A DNA stretch of 64,000 nt from Paludibacteraceae bacterium (lineage in GTDB: Bacteria > Bacteroidota > Bacteroidia > Bacteroidales > Paludibacteraceae). Below, piece after piece: positions 1-8,966 of this stretch; position 1 is the stretch's first letter, and every line of letters starts with the position of its first letter. The notes under the pieces are model-generated. The model saw only the letters and a list, made by a program, of their open reading frames with translations. It made no database searches and was not told the DNA's origin. The position numbers and the translations under genes are program-made. Location of the stretch: the NCBI GenBank assembly GCA_024689005.1, contig JAILDU010000041.1, positions 1 through 64,000 of the forward strand. Direction: 5' to 3'.

Positions 1-1
1 T

Positions 2-793
2 GTCGGTGCTTACAATGCATTCAAGAAGCATATTGATATGCGCAACTTGGCTATGATGCAGACCGATAAACTGCAGAAAGAGATGCCTATTGATACTACA
101 TACAACCAGTATAAGTACTATACCGCTATCTTTGCAGTACAAAGCGAGATGCACAAAGAGGCTATTGCCCTGCTTGAGGAACTCAAAAATGGTGACTACG
201 AGGCTATCGCTGTCAACCAATTCCTCTATCAGGAGTACGTAGCAATCAAGGATACAGCCAAGTTCGTCGCTACCCTCCAGAGTGCTTCTGAGCGCTTCCC
301 GAGTGAACCTTGGTTCCTGCAGAACTTGATCAACTACTACATTTTCTCCAGCCAAGAGCAAACAGCTATCGATTATCTGGCTAAAGCTATTGAGCGCGAA
401 CCGAATGTGGCTCAGTATCATCTCATTAAGGGTAATCTGGACGAGAATCAAAGACACTACGAAGAAGCTCTCAAAGACTTCGACAACGCATTGGCTATTG
501 ATCCGAAACTTGCTGACGCTATGGCCGGCAAAGGACGTGTATATTACAATCAGGCTGTACTCCTCAATGAGCAAGCTGCTATGATTAGCGACAACAAGGC
601 TTATAAGAAAGCACTCGCTGAGATGAACGAAGTATTCAAAAAATCACTTCCGTTCTTCGAGAAAGCACACGAACTCGCTCCGGAAGATCGTACGTATCTG
701 CAGACCCTCAAGAGTTTGTACTACCGTTTCCGCACAGAACCGGGCATGCAAGCTAAATACGATGCTACAGTAGAAAAAATCAGTAACCTCTAA
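2..793 (+). CDS. TPR-repeat protein, 5' end outside window
   Basis: The reading frame is open from base 2, before the first Met at 38, so the gene starts upstream of the window. The visible ~263 residues are helical with TPR-like units; the clearest are around the segments VAQYHLIKGNLDENQRHYEE and ALKDFDNALAIDPKLADAMA. The protein is probably a periplasmic or membrane-associated scaffold, but the N-terminus that would show a signal peptide is missing. Its stop overlaps the ruvX start by one base (taATG), so it heads or belongs to the ruvX-def-mntP-cinA run. No specific function can be assigned. Confidence 0.85.
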   Translation, partial: VGAYNAFKKHIDMRNLAMMQTDKLQKEMPIDTTYNQYKYYTAIFAVQSEMHKEAIALLEELKNGDYEAIAVNQFLYQEYVAIKDTAKFVATLQSASERFPSEPWFLQNLINYYIFSSQEQTAIDYLAKAIEREPNVAQYHLIKGNLDENQRHYEEALKDFDNALAIDPKLADAMAGKGRVYYNQAVLLNEQAAMISDNKAYKKALAEMNEVFKKSLPFFEKAHELAPEDRTYLQTLKSLYYRFRTEPGMQAKYDATVEKISNL

Positions 794-1206
794 TGGGGCG
801 CATCTTAGCGATAGATTTTGGACGTAAGCGTACAGGATTAGCCGTTACGGATATTCTCCGCATAACGGCTAATCCGTTGCTTACAATAGAAACGAAGGAC
901 TTAATCAGCTGGTTATCTGACTACTTCGCAAAAGAAAAAGTTGACGAGGTGGTTATTGGACACCCAACACAAATGGATGGTTCTGACTCTGAGTCAATGA
1001 ACCATATCCGCCCTTTCATCGGCAATTTTAAGAAACAATTTCCAAATATGCCGATTATCATGTTTGATGAGCGATTTACTTCTGTATTAGCTCATCGAGC
1101 CATGCTTGCCGGAGGCATGAAAAAGAAAGACCGACAAGACAAAGCCGTTGTGGACAAAATAGCGGCTACTATTATTTTAGAAGATTATTTGCAGAGCAAA
1201 CTATGA
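793..1206 (+). CDS. ruvX: Holliday junction resolvase-like RuvX/YqgF
   Basis: A 137-residue RNase H-fold protein. The N-terminal AIDFGRKRTGLAVTD carries the first catalytic Asp (residue 8), and FDERFTS in the middle and the acidic DK-rich C-terminus match the family. YqgF proteins act in pre-16S rRNA processing and have been proposed as Holliday junction resolvases. It overlaps the preceding TPR gene by one base and def by four bases (ATGA), which implies translational coupling. Length is normal. Confidence 0.93.
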   Translation: MGRILAIDFGRKRTGLAVTDILRITANPLLTIETKDLISWLSDYFAKEKVDEVVIGHPTQMDGSDSESMNHIRPFIGNFKKQFPNMPIIMFDERFTSVLAHRAMLAGGMKKKDRQDKAVVDKIAATIILEDYLQSKL

Positions 1207-1751
1207 TATTACCTATTTACCTTTACGGACAACCCATTCTCAGAAAAACTACTGAAGAAATCGAGAATAGTCCGGAATTGAAACAATTCATTGCCGACAT
1301 GTATGAGACCCTCACAGCTGCCGAAGGTTGTGGATTGGCTGCGCCGCAAGTGGGAAAAGCGTGGCGTTTATTTGTTGTTGATGCTACCGAATTAGCAGAA
1401 GATTATCCCGAATGCAAGGATTTTAAGAAAACATTTATCAACCCGGAAATACTTGAGTTGAGCGAAGAGACATGCTCTTATAGCGAAGGATGCTTGTCCT
1501 TGCCTGGTATTAGCGAGAATGTTGTACGCCCGGTATCATTACGCATTAGATATCAAGATGAGAATTTTGTCGAACACGAGGAAGAGTATAGCGGTTTCCC
1601 AGCACGTATCATACAACATGAGTACGACCATCTTGAGGCACACGTATTTACAGATCGCATTTCTCCTATACGTAAGACATTGGTACGCAATAAGTTAGCA
1701 GCGATAGCTAAGGGCAAAGTGGGAGCAAGATACAAGTATAAGAAACAATAG
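1203..1751 (+). CDS. def: Peptide deformylase
   Basis: A 182-residue enzyme that removes the formyl group from the N-terminal Met of nascent proteins. All three motifs are present: GCGLAAPQVG (~43-52), EGCLS with metal ligand Cys97, and QHEYDH with His139, catalytic Glu140 and His143. The start overlaps the ruvX stop, so the two are translationally coupled. A 24-base gap separates it from mntP. Confidence 0.97.
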   Translation: MILPIYLYGQPILRKTTEEIENSPELKQFIADMYETLTAAEGCGLAAPQVGKAWRLFVVDATELAEDYPECKDFKKTFINPEILELSEETCSYSEGCLSLPGISENVVRPVSLRIRYQDENFVEHEEEYSGFPARIIQHEYDHLEAHVFTDRISPIRKTLVRNKLAAIAKGKVGARYKYKKQ

Positions 1752-1775
1752 CCTATTCGCTACGTTGGACTGAGA

Positions 1776-2342
1776 ATGGACATACTTACCATCATCATTA
1801 TAGCCATCGGTCTGGCGATGGACTGCTTTGCTATCAGCATCGCACAAGGATTGTCGGCAGATACCTGCGACGCTGACAATTGTCCTAAACCGATACTAAT
1901 GGCTTTGCTCTTTGGATTATTCCAGGGAGGAATGCCGCTCATTAGTTATTATGCAGGATATTTATTTGCAGAATTCTTCCGCATTTACGCTCCGTGGATA
2001 GCGTTGATTTTACTCGCTTTCATCGGAGGAAAAATGGCTTGGGAGTCTTTACATAAGAAGGAAGAGAAACCGGCAGGTTGGCATTTCGTTAGATTATTAA
2101 TCTTAGCTATCGCCACCTCCATTGATGCACTCGCCACCGGAGTGATTTTTATTCCGACTCCTGATAAAATATGGACAGGTATTGCTATCATTGGCCTTAC
2201 CAGCCTTATATTTTCATTTTGCGGATACCACGTTGGTAGATTGTTAGGAAAACGTTTTAAATTGAATGTCGAACTTATAGGAGGCATCATTCTGATAGCA
2301 GTTGGATTCAAAATTTGGGCAACAGGTTATTTATGTTTGTAA
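1776..2342 (+). CDS. mntP: Manganese efflux pump MntP (DUF204)
   Basis: A 188-residue inner-membrane protein with about six hydrophobic helices arranged as two repeats. The repeated signatures GLAMDCFAIS (Asp16) and ATSIDALATG carry the conserved Asp residues of the MntP family, which exports Mn2+. A Cys-containing loop follows helix 1. Its 3' end overlaps the next gene by 10 bases. No Mn-responsive yybP-ykoY riboswitch is visible; the gene seems to depend on the upstream operon. Confidence 0.92.
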   Translation: MDILTIIIIAIGLAMDCFAISIAQGLSADTCDADNCPKPILMALLFGLFQGGMPLISYYAGYLFAEFFRIYAPWIALILLAFIGGKMAWESLHKKEEKPAGWHFVRLLILAIATSIDALATGVIFIPTPDKIWTGIAIIGLTSLIFSFCGYHVGRLLGKRFKLNVELIGGIILIAVGFKIWATGYLCL

Positions 2343-2920
2343 TAGGTGAAAATACGTTAGTTTCGCTCGATGTACTCGAGAAGGAGTTTTGCTGCGACCT
2401 GCAGACATGTCGCGGATGTTGCTGTATAGAAGGCGATGCCGGAGCTCCGCTGACTGCTGAAGAAGAAGAGAAAATAGCAGAGATATTACCTGTCTTGCTT
2501 CCTGATATGACCAAGGAAGCCAAGACTGTTGTCGCAGAACAGGGCATTGCCTATAATGATCCATCCGGAGAACGTGTCACGTCTATCGTCAACAACAAAG
2601 ATTGTGTCTTTGCGCGCACCGACCACCAAGGATGGTGTTATTGCTTGATAGAGAAAGCGTACAATGCCGGCAAGATTGACTTTAAGAAACCTATTTCATG
2701 TCACCTGTACCCAATACGCCTCACACAAGTTGGAGAATATGTGGGACTGGAATATCATAGATGGGATATATGCCACTGCGCACGTCTTTTGGGTAAAAAA
2801 ACACACACGCCGCTATACCGCTTTCTTCGCGAACCGCTCATCAGACGATTTGGCGAAGATTGGTACAACGAATTAGAACTAACCGCACAAGAATGGAAAA
2901 AACAATGCGAGCAGAAATAA
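2333..2920 (+). CDS. DUF3109 family cysteine-rich protein
   Basis: A 195-residue protein, start taken at ATG 2333 rather than the upstream TTG at 2315 because family members begin at a MF/MI-type N-terminus. It has a Cys cluster near the N-terminus (CC at 20-21, Cys26, CCC at 29-31), later 'KDCVFA', 'WCYCLIEKAY', 'CHLYPIR' and 'CHCA'. This resembles the YkgJ/DUF3109 group of putative metal-binding (Zn or Fe-S) proteins that are widespread in Bacteroidetes. The biochemical role is unknown. It overlaps both mntP (10 bases) and cinA (16 bases). Confidence 0.85.
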   Translation: MFVIGENTLVSLDVLEKEFCCDLQTCRGCCCIEGDAGAPLTAEEEEKIAEILPVLLPDMTKEAKTVVAEQGIAYNDPSGERVTSIVNNKDCVFARTDHQGWCYCLIEKAYNAGKIDFKKPISCHLYPIRLTQVGEYVGLEYHRWDICHCARLLGKKTHTPLYRFLREPLIRRFGEDWYNELELTAQEWKKQCEQK

Positions 2921-4164
2921 TTACCATAGGAGACGAACTACTTATCGGACAAGTAGTAGACACCAACTCTGCTTGGATGGCAGAACGTCTGAACGAAATT
3001 GGTATCGAACTATACCAGATTACTTCCGTTCATGATACACGCGAACATATTATCGCTGCGCTCAACGAGGCATTCAGTCGTGCAGATATCGTGCTTACCA
3101 CCGGTGGACTCGGTCCCACCAACGATGATATTACTAAGCATGTTCTATGCGAATATTTCGGTACACACCTTGTTGAAGATGAGCAAGTGCGCACGCATAT
3201 TCAACAATTATATAGTGCGCGACCGGATGTGCTCAATAGGCTAACAGCTACACAATGGTTAGTACCACAAGATGCTGTTATTCTGGAGAATAGAGTGGGT
3301 AGTGCACCTCTCATGGTTTTCCAGCATGGCCGGCAATTACTCGCATCAATGCCGGGTGTACCATATGAAATGAAGATTGCTATGGAAGAACAGATTCTTC
3401 CTTACATATGCAATTACGAATTACAAAATAGTATCATTCAAAAGCAGATTATACATCACACGCTGCAAGTTACCGGCATACCGGAATCGGCATTAGCTAT
3501 TCTTCTCGAAGAATACGAGAACCAAAAACCTCAATATATTCGGTTGGCATACCTGCCTAAAGATGGTATCATTCGCCTTCGTCTCTCCTCTTACGGAGAA
3601 GCTGATGAGCAAGAATGCAATCAATGGTTCCAACGTCTCAAAGCATTGGTCACCGATTATCTGATTGCCGACAAAGACGAGCCACTGGAAGTTCTGGTTG
3701 GCAACCGACTCAAACAATTGGGACAAACTATTGCAACCGCTGAATCATGCACCGGAGGCAAATTGGCATCATTGCTCAACAAGCATGCCGGCAGTTCTGC
3801 CTTCTATCTTGGCTCTGTCGTCAGCTATGCCAATAGCGTCAAAACGAATATGCTGAATGTGCCTGAAGAAATGATAGAAAGGTGTGGGGTGGTGAGCGAA
3901 GAAGTAGTCCGACAGATGGCAGATACCATTCGCGCAATAACCGGCGCAGACTATAGTATCGCTACCAGTGGTATTGCAGGACCTGACGGAGGTACAAATG
4001 ACAAACCGGTTGGGACCGTTTGGATTGCTTGGGCTACTCCTAACGACACATTTGCCGAGTGCTTCCATCTTGGGAAACTCAGAGAACAAGTCACCGACAG
4101 AGCATGCATGAAAGCATTAGTCGGACTATTGAAAATACTAAAACAAAATAATAACCAAAAATGA
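2905..4164 (+). CDS. cinA: CinA-family nicotinamide mononucleotide deamidase
   Basis: A 419-residue two-domain protein. The N-terminal MoCF-like domain starts MRAEIITIGDELLIGQVVDT, and 'TTGGLGPTNDD' follows. The C-terminal amidohydrolase domain begins around 'TIATAESCTGGKLASLL' with the conserved ATSGIAGPDGGT block near the end. This fits NMN deamidase / competence-damage inducible CinA in pyridine nucleotide recycling. I chose ATG 2905 over the in-frame 2860 and 2893 starts because family members begin immediately at the EIITIGDEL strand. It overlaps DUF3109 by 16 bases and the next gene by four. Confidence 0.95.
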   Translation: MRAEIITIGDELLIGQVVDTNSAWMAERLNEIGIELYQITSVHDTREHIIAALNEAFSRADIVLTTGGLGPTNDDITKHVLCEYFGTHLVEDEQVRTHIQQLYSARPDVLNRLTATQWLVPQDAVILENRVGSAPLMVFQHGRQLLASMPGVPYEMKIAMEEQILPYICNYELQNSIIQKQIIHHTLQVTGIPESALAILLEEYENQKPQYIRLAYLPKDGIIRLRLSSYGEADEQECNQWFQRLKALVTDYLIADKDEPLEVLVGNRLKQLGQTIATAESCTGGKLASLLNKHAGSSAFYLGSVVSYANSVKTNMLNVPEEMIERCGVVSEEVVRQMADTIRAITGADYSIATSGIAGPDGGTNDKPVGTVWIAWATPNDTFAECFHLGKLREQVTDRACMKALVGLLKILKQNNNQK

Positions 4165-7019
4165 ATTCCATAGAGTCATTTTTGTTCACACCCTCCATCA
4201 CACAGTCTCTCTTATGGCTGACAATGGTGATGACCATAGGACTATGGCTTGGCGAGAAAGCGAAGATCCGACAATTCTCGCTGGGAGTCACATGGGTACT
4301 TTTTGTTGGAATAGCACTCGCTTCTTTGGGCGTGCGCATCGACCATAGTGTGGCACAATTTGCCAAAGATTTTGGACTAATTCTCTTTGTATATTCTATT
4401 GGCTTGCAGGTGGGACCTTCTTTCTCGCCTTTCAAAAGAGGCGGACTGCAACTCAATATGCTATCAGCTGCTATCGTACTGCTTGGTTGCGTCTGCGCCA
4501 TCGCGCTCCACTATATCACTGGCATTGATATGTCCACCATGGCTGGCGTCATGTCCGGCTCTGTCACTTCAACCCCATCTTTAGCAGCTGTTCAGCAGGC
4601 ATATTTTGACCTTACAGGGCATTCCAATCCGGATATTGCTACCGGCTATGCTGTTGCTTATCCGCTTAGTATTGTGGGAGTTATACTTGCTTTTGAACTC
4701 ATTCGTCGCTCATTCAAGATCAGCTTACCTGAAGAAGAAAAACGCTTGCGTATTGAGGCTTCTGCCAAGGACGAAGAACCGATTTGCGTGGATATCAAAC
4801 TCAATAATCCGCAACTGGATGTATTGACTCTCAACGAGTTGAAGCATATATGCCCGGTCAAAGAGATGGTGGTTAGCCGTGTCATTCGTCCCGATGGCTC
4901 AGACGAATTGGTTAGCGAACAGACGACTTTCCGCAACGGAGATACACTACGCATTCTCACCGATAGAAACCATACCGATGCGTTGCGACTGTTAGGACAA
5001 ATGAAGGATTACAATCTCAAAGTACAAAAAGAGAAATCTGATCACCTCATTTCCAGACGTATTGCAGTTACTAAACCGGAATGTAACGGTAAACGAATAC
5101 GTTCGTTCAATTTGCGACAACAATATCATGCAACCATTACACGCGTCAGCCGGGCAGGTATCGATTTGTTAGCCTCACCGGACATGATTCTGCAGTTGGG
5201 CGATCGACTGATGGTCGTTGGAGACAAGACTGATGTTCAGCGCGTAGCTGACACTTTCGGTAATGAGCTGAAACGTTTGGACGTTCCACATCTGCTTCCT
5301 GTCTTTTTTGGCATTGTATTGGGTATATGCGTCGGACTACTGCCTATTCCTCTTCCCGGGTTAGGACAGACTTTCAAGTTGGGATTAGTGGGCGGTTCAC
5401 TCATTGTGGCTATTCTCATTGGTCACTATGGTCCGTACTACAATCTGGTCACATTCTCCACCACTTCTGCCAATATGATGCTACGGCAAGTCGGCCTCAC
5501 ACTTTTCTTGGCAGCTCTTGGACTAAGTGTGGGAGAACAGTTCGTTCCCACATTGCTCAATGGTGGCTACTTATGGATCGGATACGGATTCATCATCACT
5601 ATTATTCCGCTCTTAGTTGTCGGCAGCATCGCATACAAATGGCTGAATGTCAACTATTTCAAAGTCGTTGGTCTGCTTATTGGCTCCATGACTTCGGCTA
5701 TGGCATTGCCTTATGCTCAATCGCTCTCAAGCGAGAACAATCAATCTGCTGTTTGTTACGCTACAGTCTATCCGTTCACCACATTCCTGCGCGTCATGGC
5801 AGGACAGTTATTGGTACTCATCTTTTGCTCGTTCACTACTCCGGACACCACTATCACTCCACAGCTCCTCCCGCCAGCCATCAATACAACTATCGGAGAA
5901 GAGTACGGACCTGTTCTGACTATTGATGACCAAACACTCTTTTTCGTTGGACTCAATCGCGAGGATGGTTCACAGAGCGAAGACATCTATGTCTCTCGCC
6001 GCGATGTACGCACAGGAGAATGGAGTAGCGCCAGACGATTGCCCGATCTGAGTTCTCCTTACCGCAACGAAGCACCCACTTCGCTGAGCGGAGACGGCAG
6101 AACAATGCTACTCTTTGTTGAAGGACGCATGTGCTTCAGCGTCAAGACCCCATATGGTTGGGCAGAACCCAGACCACTGCCGCGATACTTGCAATTAGGC
6201 AACTGGCAAGCCGATGCAATGATTACCGCGGACGGCAAGGCATTGCTTTTTGCAGCTAACTATCCTGCAGAAGGAGAAGAAAAACCTTCTTTGAACATCT
6301 TTGTTAGTGAACGCGACGAGCAAGGACGATGGAAAGAGCCTTACTCTATTGGACCTGCCATCAACACTTCAGGCATGGAGCGCTCTCCGTTCTTGCACCC
6401 GGATATGCACACACTCTATTTCTCTTCCGACCGAGATGGAACCCTCGGAGACTTGGATGTGTGGGTAACGCGTCGCCTCAGTGACACCTGTTGGAACTGT
6501 TGGTCCGAACCGGAGAATATGGGACCTGCTATCAATACCAAAGGACGCGACTGCTGGTACAAGATATCCACAGATGGCAAGACTGCCTATTATGCTCAGA
6601 AGGATGGCAAAAAACATGATATTTATTCAATCGCATTGCCGGAAGACAAACGTCCTCAGAATATTACTGTTCTACAAACTAATACAGCTGTTGCTATCGA
6701 CAATCTGCTTTTCGAAACTGCCAAAGCTATCATACTGCCGTCTTCGCTCCCGGAACTAAAACGTATTGCGGATTTCGTGCAGACATATGGCTACAAAGTG
6801 CGCTTATCAGGTCATACTGATAATGTGGGAAATGCTGATTCCAACAAACAATTATCACAAGAGAGAGCAGAAGCCGTGCGCCAACAACTCATATCCTATG
6901 GTTGTGATCCGCAGACTATCTCCGCGGATGGCTATGGAGATACCAAGCCTGTTGCTCCCAACGACACCGAATCTGGACGTCAGGCCAATCGCCGCGTCGA
7001 AATCACTATCATACCATAA
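4161..7019 (+). CDS. AspT/YidE-type transporter fused to PD40 repeats and OmpA domain
   Basis: A 952-residue continuous ORF. Residues 1-185 and 372-556 are the two membrane halves of the AspT/YidE/YbjL family, each with ~5 hydrophobic helices and a 'GSVTSTPSLAA' or 'GSMTSAMALPYA' motif. Residues ~205-370 form the cytoplasmic loop with two TrkA_C (RCK_C)-like domains ending in GDRLMVVG. Where family members normally stop (~556), the frame runs into PD40/WD40-like beta-propeller repeats (~580-830, 'YFSSDRDGTLGDLDVWV') and an OmpA C-terminal peptidoglycan-binding domain (~845-952, SGHTDNVG, GDTKPVAPN, GRQANRRVEI). AspT is reported to have an extracytoplasmic C-terminus, which would place the propeller and OmpA domain in the periplasm. 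The substrate is unknown. Overlaps cinA by four bases. Confidence 0.88.
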   Translation: MNSIESFLFTPSITQSLLWLTMVMTIGLWLGEKAKIRQFSLGVTWVLFVGIALASLGVRIDHSVAQFAKDFGLILFVYSIGLQVGPSFSPFKRGGLQLNMLSAAIVLLGCVCAIALHYITGIDMSTMAGVMSGSVTSTPSLAAVQQAYFDLTGHSNPDIATGYAVAYPLSIVGVILAFELIRRSFKISLPEEEKRLRIEASAKDEEPICVDIKLNNPQLDVLTLNELKHICPVKEMVVSRVIRPDGSDELVSEQTTFRNGDTLRILTDRNHTDALRLLGQMKDYNLKVQKEKSDHLISRRIAVTKPECNGKRIRSFNLRQQYHATITRVSRAGIDLLASPDMILQLGDRLMVVGDKTDVQRVADTFGNELKRLDVPHLLPVFFGIVLGICVGLLPIPLPGLGQTFKLGLVGGSLIVAILIGHYGPYYNLVTFSTTSANMMLRQVGLTLFLAALGLSVGEQFVPTLLNGGYLWIGYGFIITIIPLLVVGSIAYKWLNVNYFKVVGLLIGSMTSAMALPYAQSLSSENNQSAVCYATVYPFTTFLRVMAGQLLVLIFCSFTTPDTTITPQLLPPAINTTIGEEYGPVLTIDDQTLFFVGLNREDGSQSEDIYVSRRDVRTGEWSSARRLPDLSSPYRNEAPTSLSGDGRTMLLFVEGRMCFSVKTPYGWAEPRPLPRYLQLGNWQADAMITADGKALLFAANYPAEGEEKPSLNIFVSERDEQGRWKEPYSIGPAINTSGMERSPFLHPDMHTLYFSSDRDGTLGDLDVWVTRRLSDTCWNCWSEPENMGPAINTKGRDCWYKISTDGKTAYYAQKDGKKHDIYSIALPEDKRPQNITVLQTNTAVAIDNLLFETAKAIILPSSLPELKRIADFVQTYGYKVRLSGHTDNVGNADSNKQLSQERAEAVRQQLISYGCDPQTISADGYGDTKPVAPNDTESGRQANRRVEITIIP

Positions 7020-7182
7020 CGAAAACTTTCCAACATTGTTTAAGAAAAAGCAAACGACATTACAATTATAAAAAATCCCGTCATCCTTCATCCATTACGA
7101 GGATATTATCAAGATAATTATATTCCTTATTCTTGTCTCTAAAGAATATCGTTTATATACTTAAGTAAATCAGCAATCACCA

Positions 7183-7737
7183 ATGACCACATTCTACCAC
7201 AATGTCTACGACTACGGTTTCCGCGGCTATTAAGCGACTATCGACCGCTTCACATCGATGGATCCGCTCTGCGAGAAGTACTACCACATCTCTCCTTACG
7301 CCTATGCCGGAAACAACTTTGTGAACTGTATTGACTACATGGGATTAGCAGGTTATGCATTTAATGCAACAACAGGACGGTATGAACGCAAAATAGAAGG
7401 GGACGGCCCAAATTATGGCGTGATTGTTGACGATAATGGTCAACATCTTTCCACATTCGAGTTCGCAGATCCTATCAATGACCCTGAAGCCATTGAGAAA
7501 GAAAAGATTAATCATATACTTTTTGTGAGTGATGAACAAATTGCACGAATACTAGAAGAATCAGGGGTGTACGATACTCAAAATCAAGAAAATAAGTATT
7601 CGTTTATTTACTACCAAAGCGACCTGAGTAGTATTAATGGTGATGGAAAAATGGATTATGTATGCACTGGAATGTATAATGGAGCAAATATTTCATGCTA
7701 CACAAATAGACTCAAAAGACGATCAATTTTCAATTAA
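7183..7737 (+). pseudogene. Rhs-repeat core tail with polymorphic C-terminus, broken by in-frame TAA
   Basis: Reading from ATG 7183 gives a typical end of an Rhs core, YDYGFRGY, then TAA (7231-7233), then ATIDRFTSMDPLCEKYYHIS and AYAGNNFVN, in one frame. Intact Rhs cores have Asp where the TAA lies. After the core boundary come ~130 residues of unrelated sequence (to 7737), as in Rhs toxin tips. The longest uninterrupted part starts at ATG 7258 (159 aa). No Rhs body lies upstream; 7020-7182 is noncoding. This could be a decayed rhs gene or an orphan toxin tip kept with its immunity gene. I do not recognise the toxin fold. Confidence 0.72.
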
Positions 7738-7749
7738 ATTAGGATACAA

Positions 7750-8250
7750 ATGGCAAAAAGGACAAAAGTAATGAAGTATGTGCTACTTTTATTTGTGGCA
7801 TTACTTGGAATTTCTTGTATGCGAAGTAACAAAGAGTATTCTAATATAGAGATGATTGGTCTTGCAGAAACATACAAGAAACTATTTGACGATCAATATA
7901 TCCTCCAGATAGAATCGCACTCTGATCATGCGTATTATATTTGTACATATAGGGATACATCAATATATATCGTTACTTACGATAGCAAAGTAATTAGAGG
8001 AACCGGATATAATCGGACAATTATTTCGAGTAACGCGAAAGACGACCCGAACTTGCCTATTCGTTTTCAGGAATTGCTATCTGTTGTACAAAGTATATAC
8101 TCGCATGAGATAAGGTATGTTTCTGTTAAGTCTGATTCTATCCGCCTTGAAAGGTTTGATGGATATTATTTGAGCAATATAAAGCCATATGACTGTAGCG
8201 CATTTGAGGTAGTCCAAAACAAATGGTATATTAGGCCGAAGGACAAATAG
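7750..8250 (+). CDS. Small lipoprotein, candidate Rhs immunity protein
   Basis: A 166-residue protein with a signal peptide and lipobox (LLGISC, Cys ~27). Start is ATG 7750, with ATG 7771 (MKYVLL) as an alternative. The mature part is mixed alpha/beta, with no family I recognise. It lies 12 bases after the Rhs tip in the same direction, the usual place of an immunity gene for a polymorphic toxin; the immunity role is inferred from position only. Codon content is more AT-rich than neighbouring core genes. Confidence 0.6.
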   Translation: MAKRTKVMKYVLLLFVALLGISCMRSNKEYSNIEMIGLAETYKKLFDDQYILQIESHSDHAYYICTYRDTSIYIVTYDSKVIRGTGYNRTIISSNAKDDPNLPIRFQELLSVVQSIYSHEIRYVSVKSDSIRLERFDGYYLSNIKPYDCSAFEVVQNKWYIRPKDK

Positions 8251-8278
8251 TGATCAAGACACAATCGAGATGGTTTTT

Positions 8279-8438
8279 GAGGCAATCATAGACAATACTC
8301 GAACCGTTCTCGAGGCAATCTCGTGAGATAAACGAAACGAGTAGTGTCGAGAGAGTTAGCGGTTAATCAGTAGTCAATTAGCGGTCAATTGGCTGTCAAT
8401 CCTAGACTTTACAGCGGTTAATCAGCCACTCTCGCGCC
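8279..8438. repeat. Degenerate tandem array with 11-bp period
   Basis: Related short motifs recur in an 11-base phase. GAGGCAATC occurs at 8279 and 8312 (33 apart). GTTAATCAG occurs at 8362 and 8417 (55 apart). GTCAAT occurs at 8373, 8384 and 8395. About 14 units fit the phase, each drifting from its neighbour. It lies just after the candidate immunity gene and before the AT-rich stretch. Confidence 0.75.
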
Positions 8439-8683
8439 ACTACGACGATTTGATCCTTTTGGACCATTTGGGATATATAAAATATCGTCAAATATTGGTA
8501 ATATTGACCTTACCATCAATTTTTGAATCATTTTTGATAATTTTGGACAAATATAAAGTATCAAGCACAGGTATTACAAAATATTTGAGAGCTTATTATA
8601 TTCGTTAGAGTTGTAATACTACCGGTTTTTTGTTCTCCAATCTTTTCTGCAACAACTTTATTAAACTACAGACAAAAAAGAAT

Positions 8684-8708
8684 AGAGCAACCAGATTCTG
8701 GTTACTCT
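8684..8708 (-). terminator. Rho-independent terminator of the small minus-strand gene
   Basis: Read on the minus strand, a 12-bp stem with one G-T/A-type mismatch (AGAGTAACCAGA pairing with TCTGGTTGCTCT) is followed by ATTC and a run of six T (opposite 8673-8680). It sits about 60 bases beyond the stop of the 8767-8907 ORF. Confidence 0.7.
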
Positions 8709-8766
8709 AAACATTAATTGGGAAGTAGAATAAAAAACAATCTGCCAAATTATCCACCTCTTAATA

Positions 8767-8907
8767 CTAATGTTTGTGCAATCTAAAATACAAACCGCAA
8801 TGCGAGCCTGTACAATAATCAAAATGGGGACGTGGATCGTCCTCCGCCAATAGGCTCAAGACTTTTTCTTTAACGTGCGTAAGTAATATGGAAATCTTAT
8901 CTATCAT
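8767..8907 (-). CDS. Small 46-residue Cys/His-containing protein
   Basis: A short ORF from ATG (8905-8907) to TAG (8767-8769) on the minus strand: it begins MIDKISILLTHVKEKVL and ends with HFDYCTGSHCGLYF and RLHKH. The tail holds two Cys and five His within ~25 residues, which could bind a metal. A good Bacteroidetes promoter lies 60 bases upstream (8967-8998) and a hairpin terminator lies downstream (8684-8708), so it forms a complete transcription unit. I do not recognise the family. The alternative is a small RNA that only appears to code. Confidence 0.55.
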   Translation of the reverse strand: MIDKISILLTHVKEKVLSLLAEDDPRPHFDYCTGSHCGLYFRLHKH

Positions 8908-8966
8908 AAAACAATAGTTAAGGTTTAGGAAGGTGTTTATTCGAAATACTAATTAAAAAAGTACTG

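Noticed and set aside
8742-8750. TTATCCACC, one mismatch from a DnaA box
   Set aside because: A single site without a cluster, dnaA or dnaN nearby; not evidence of an origin.
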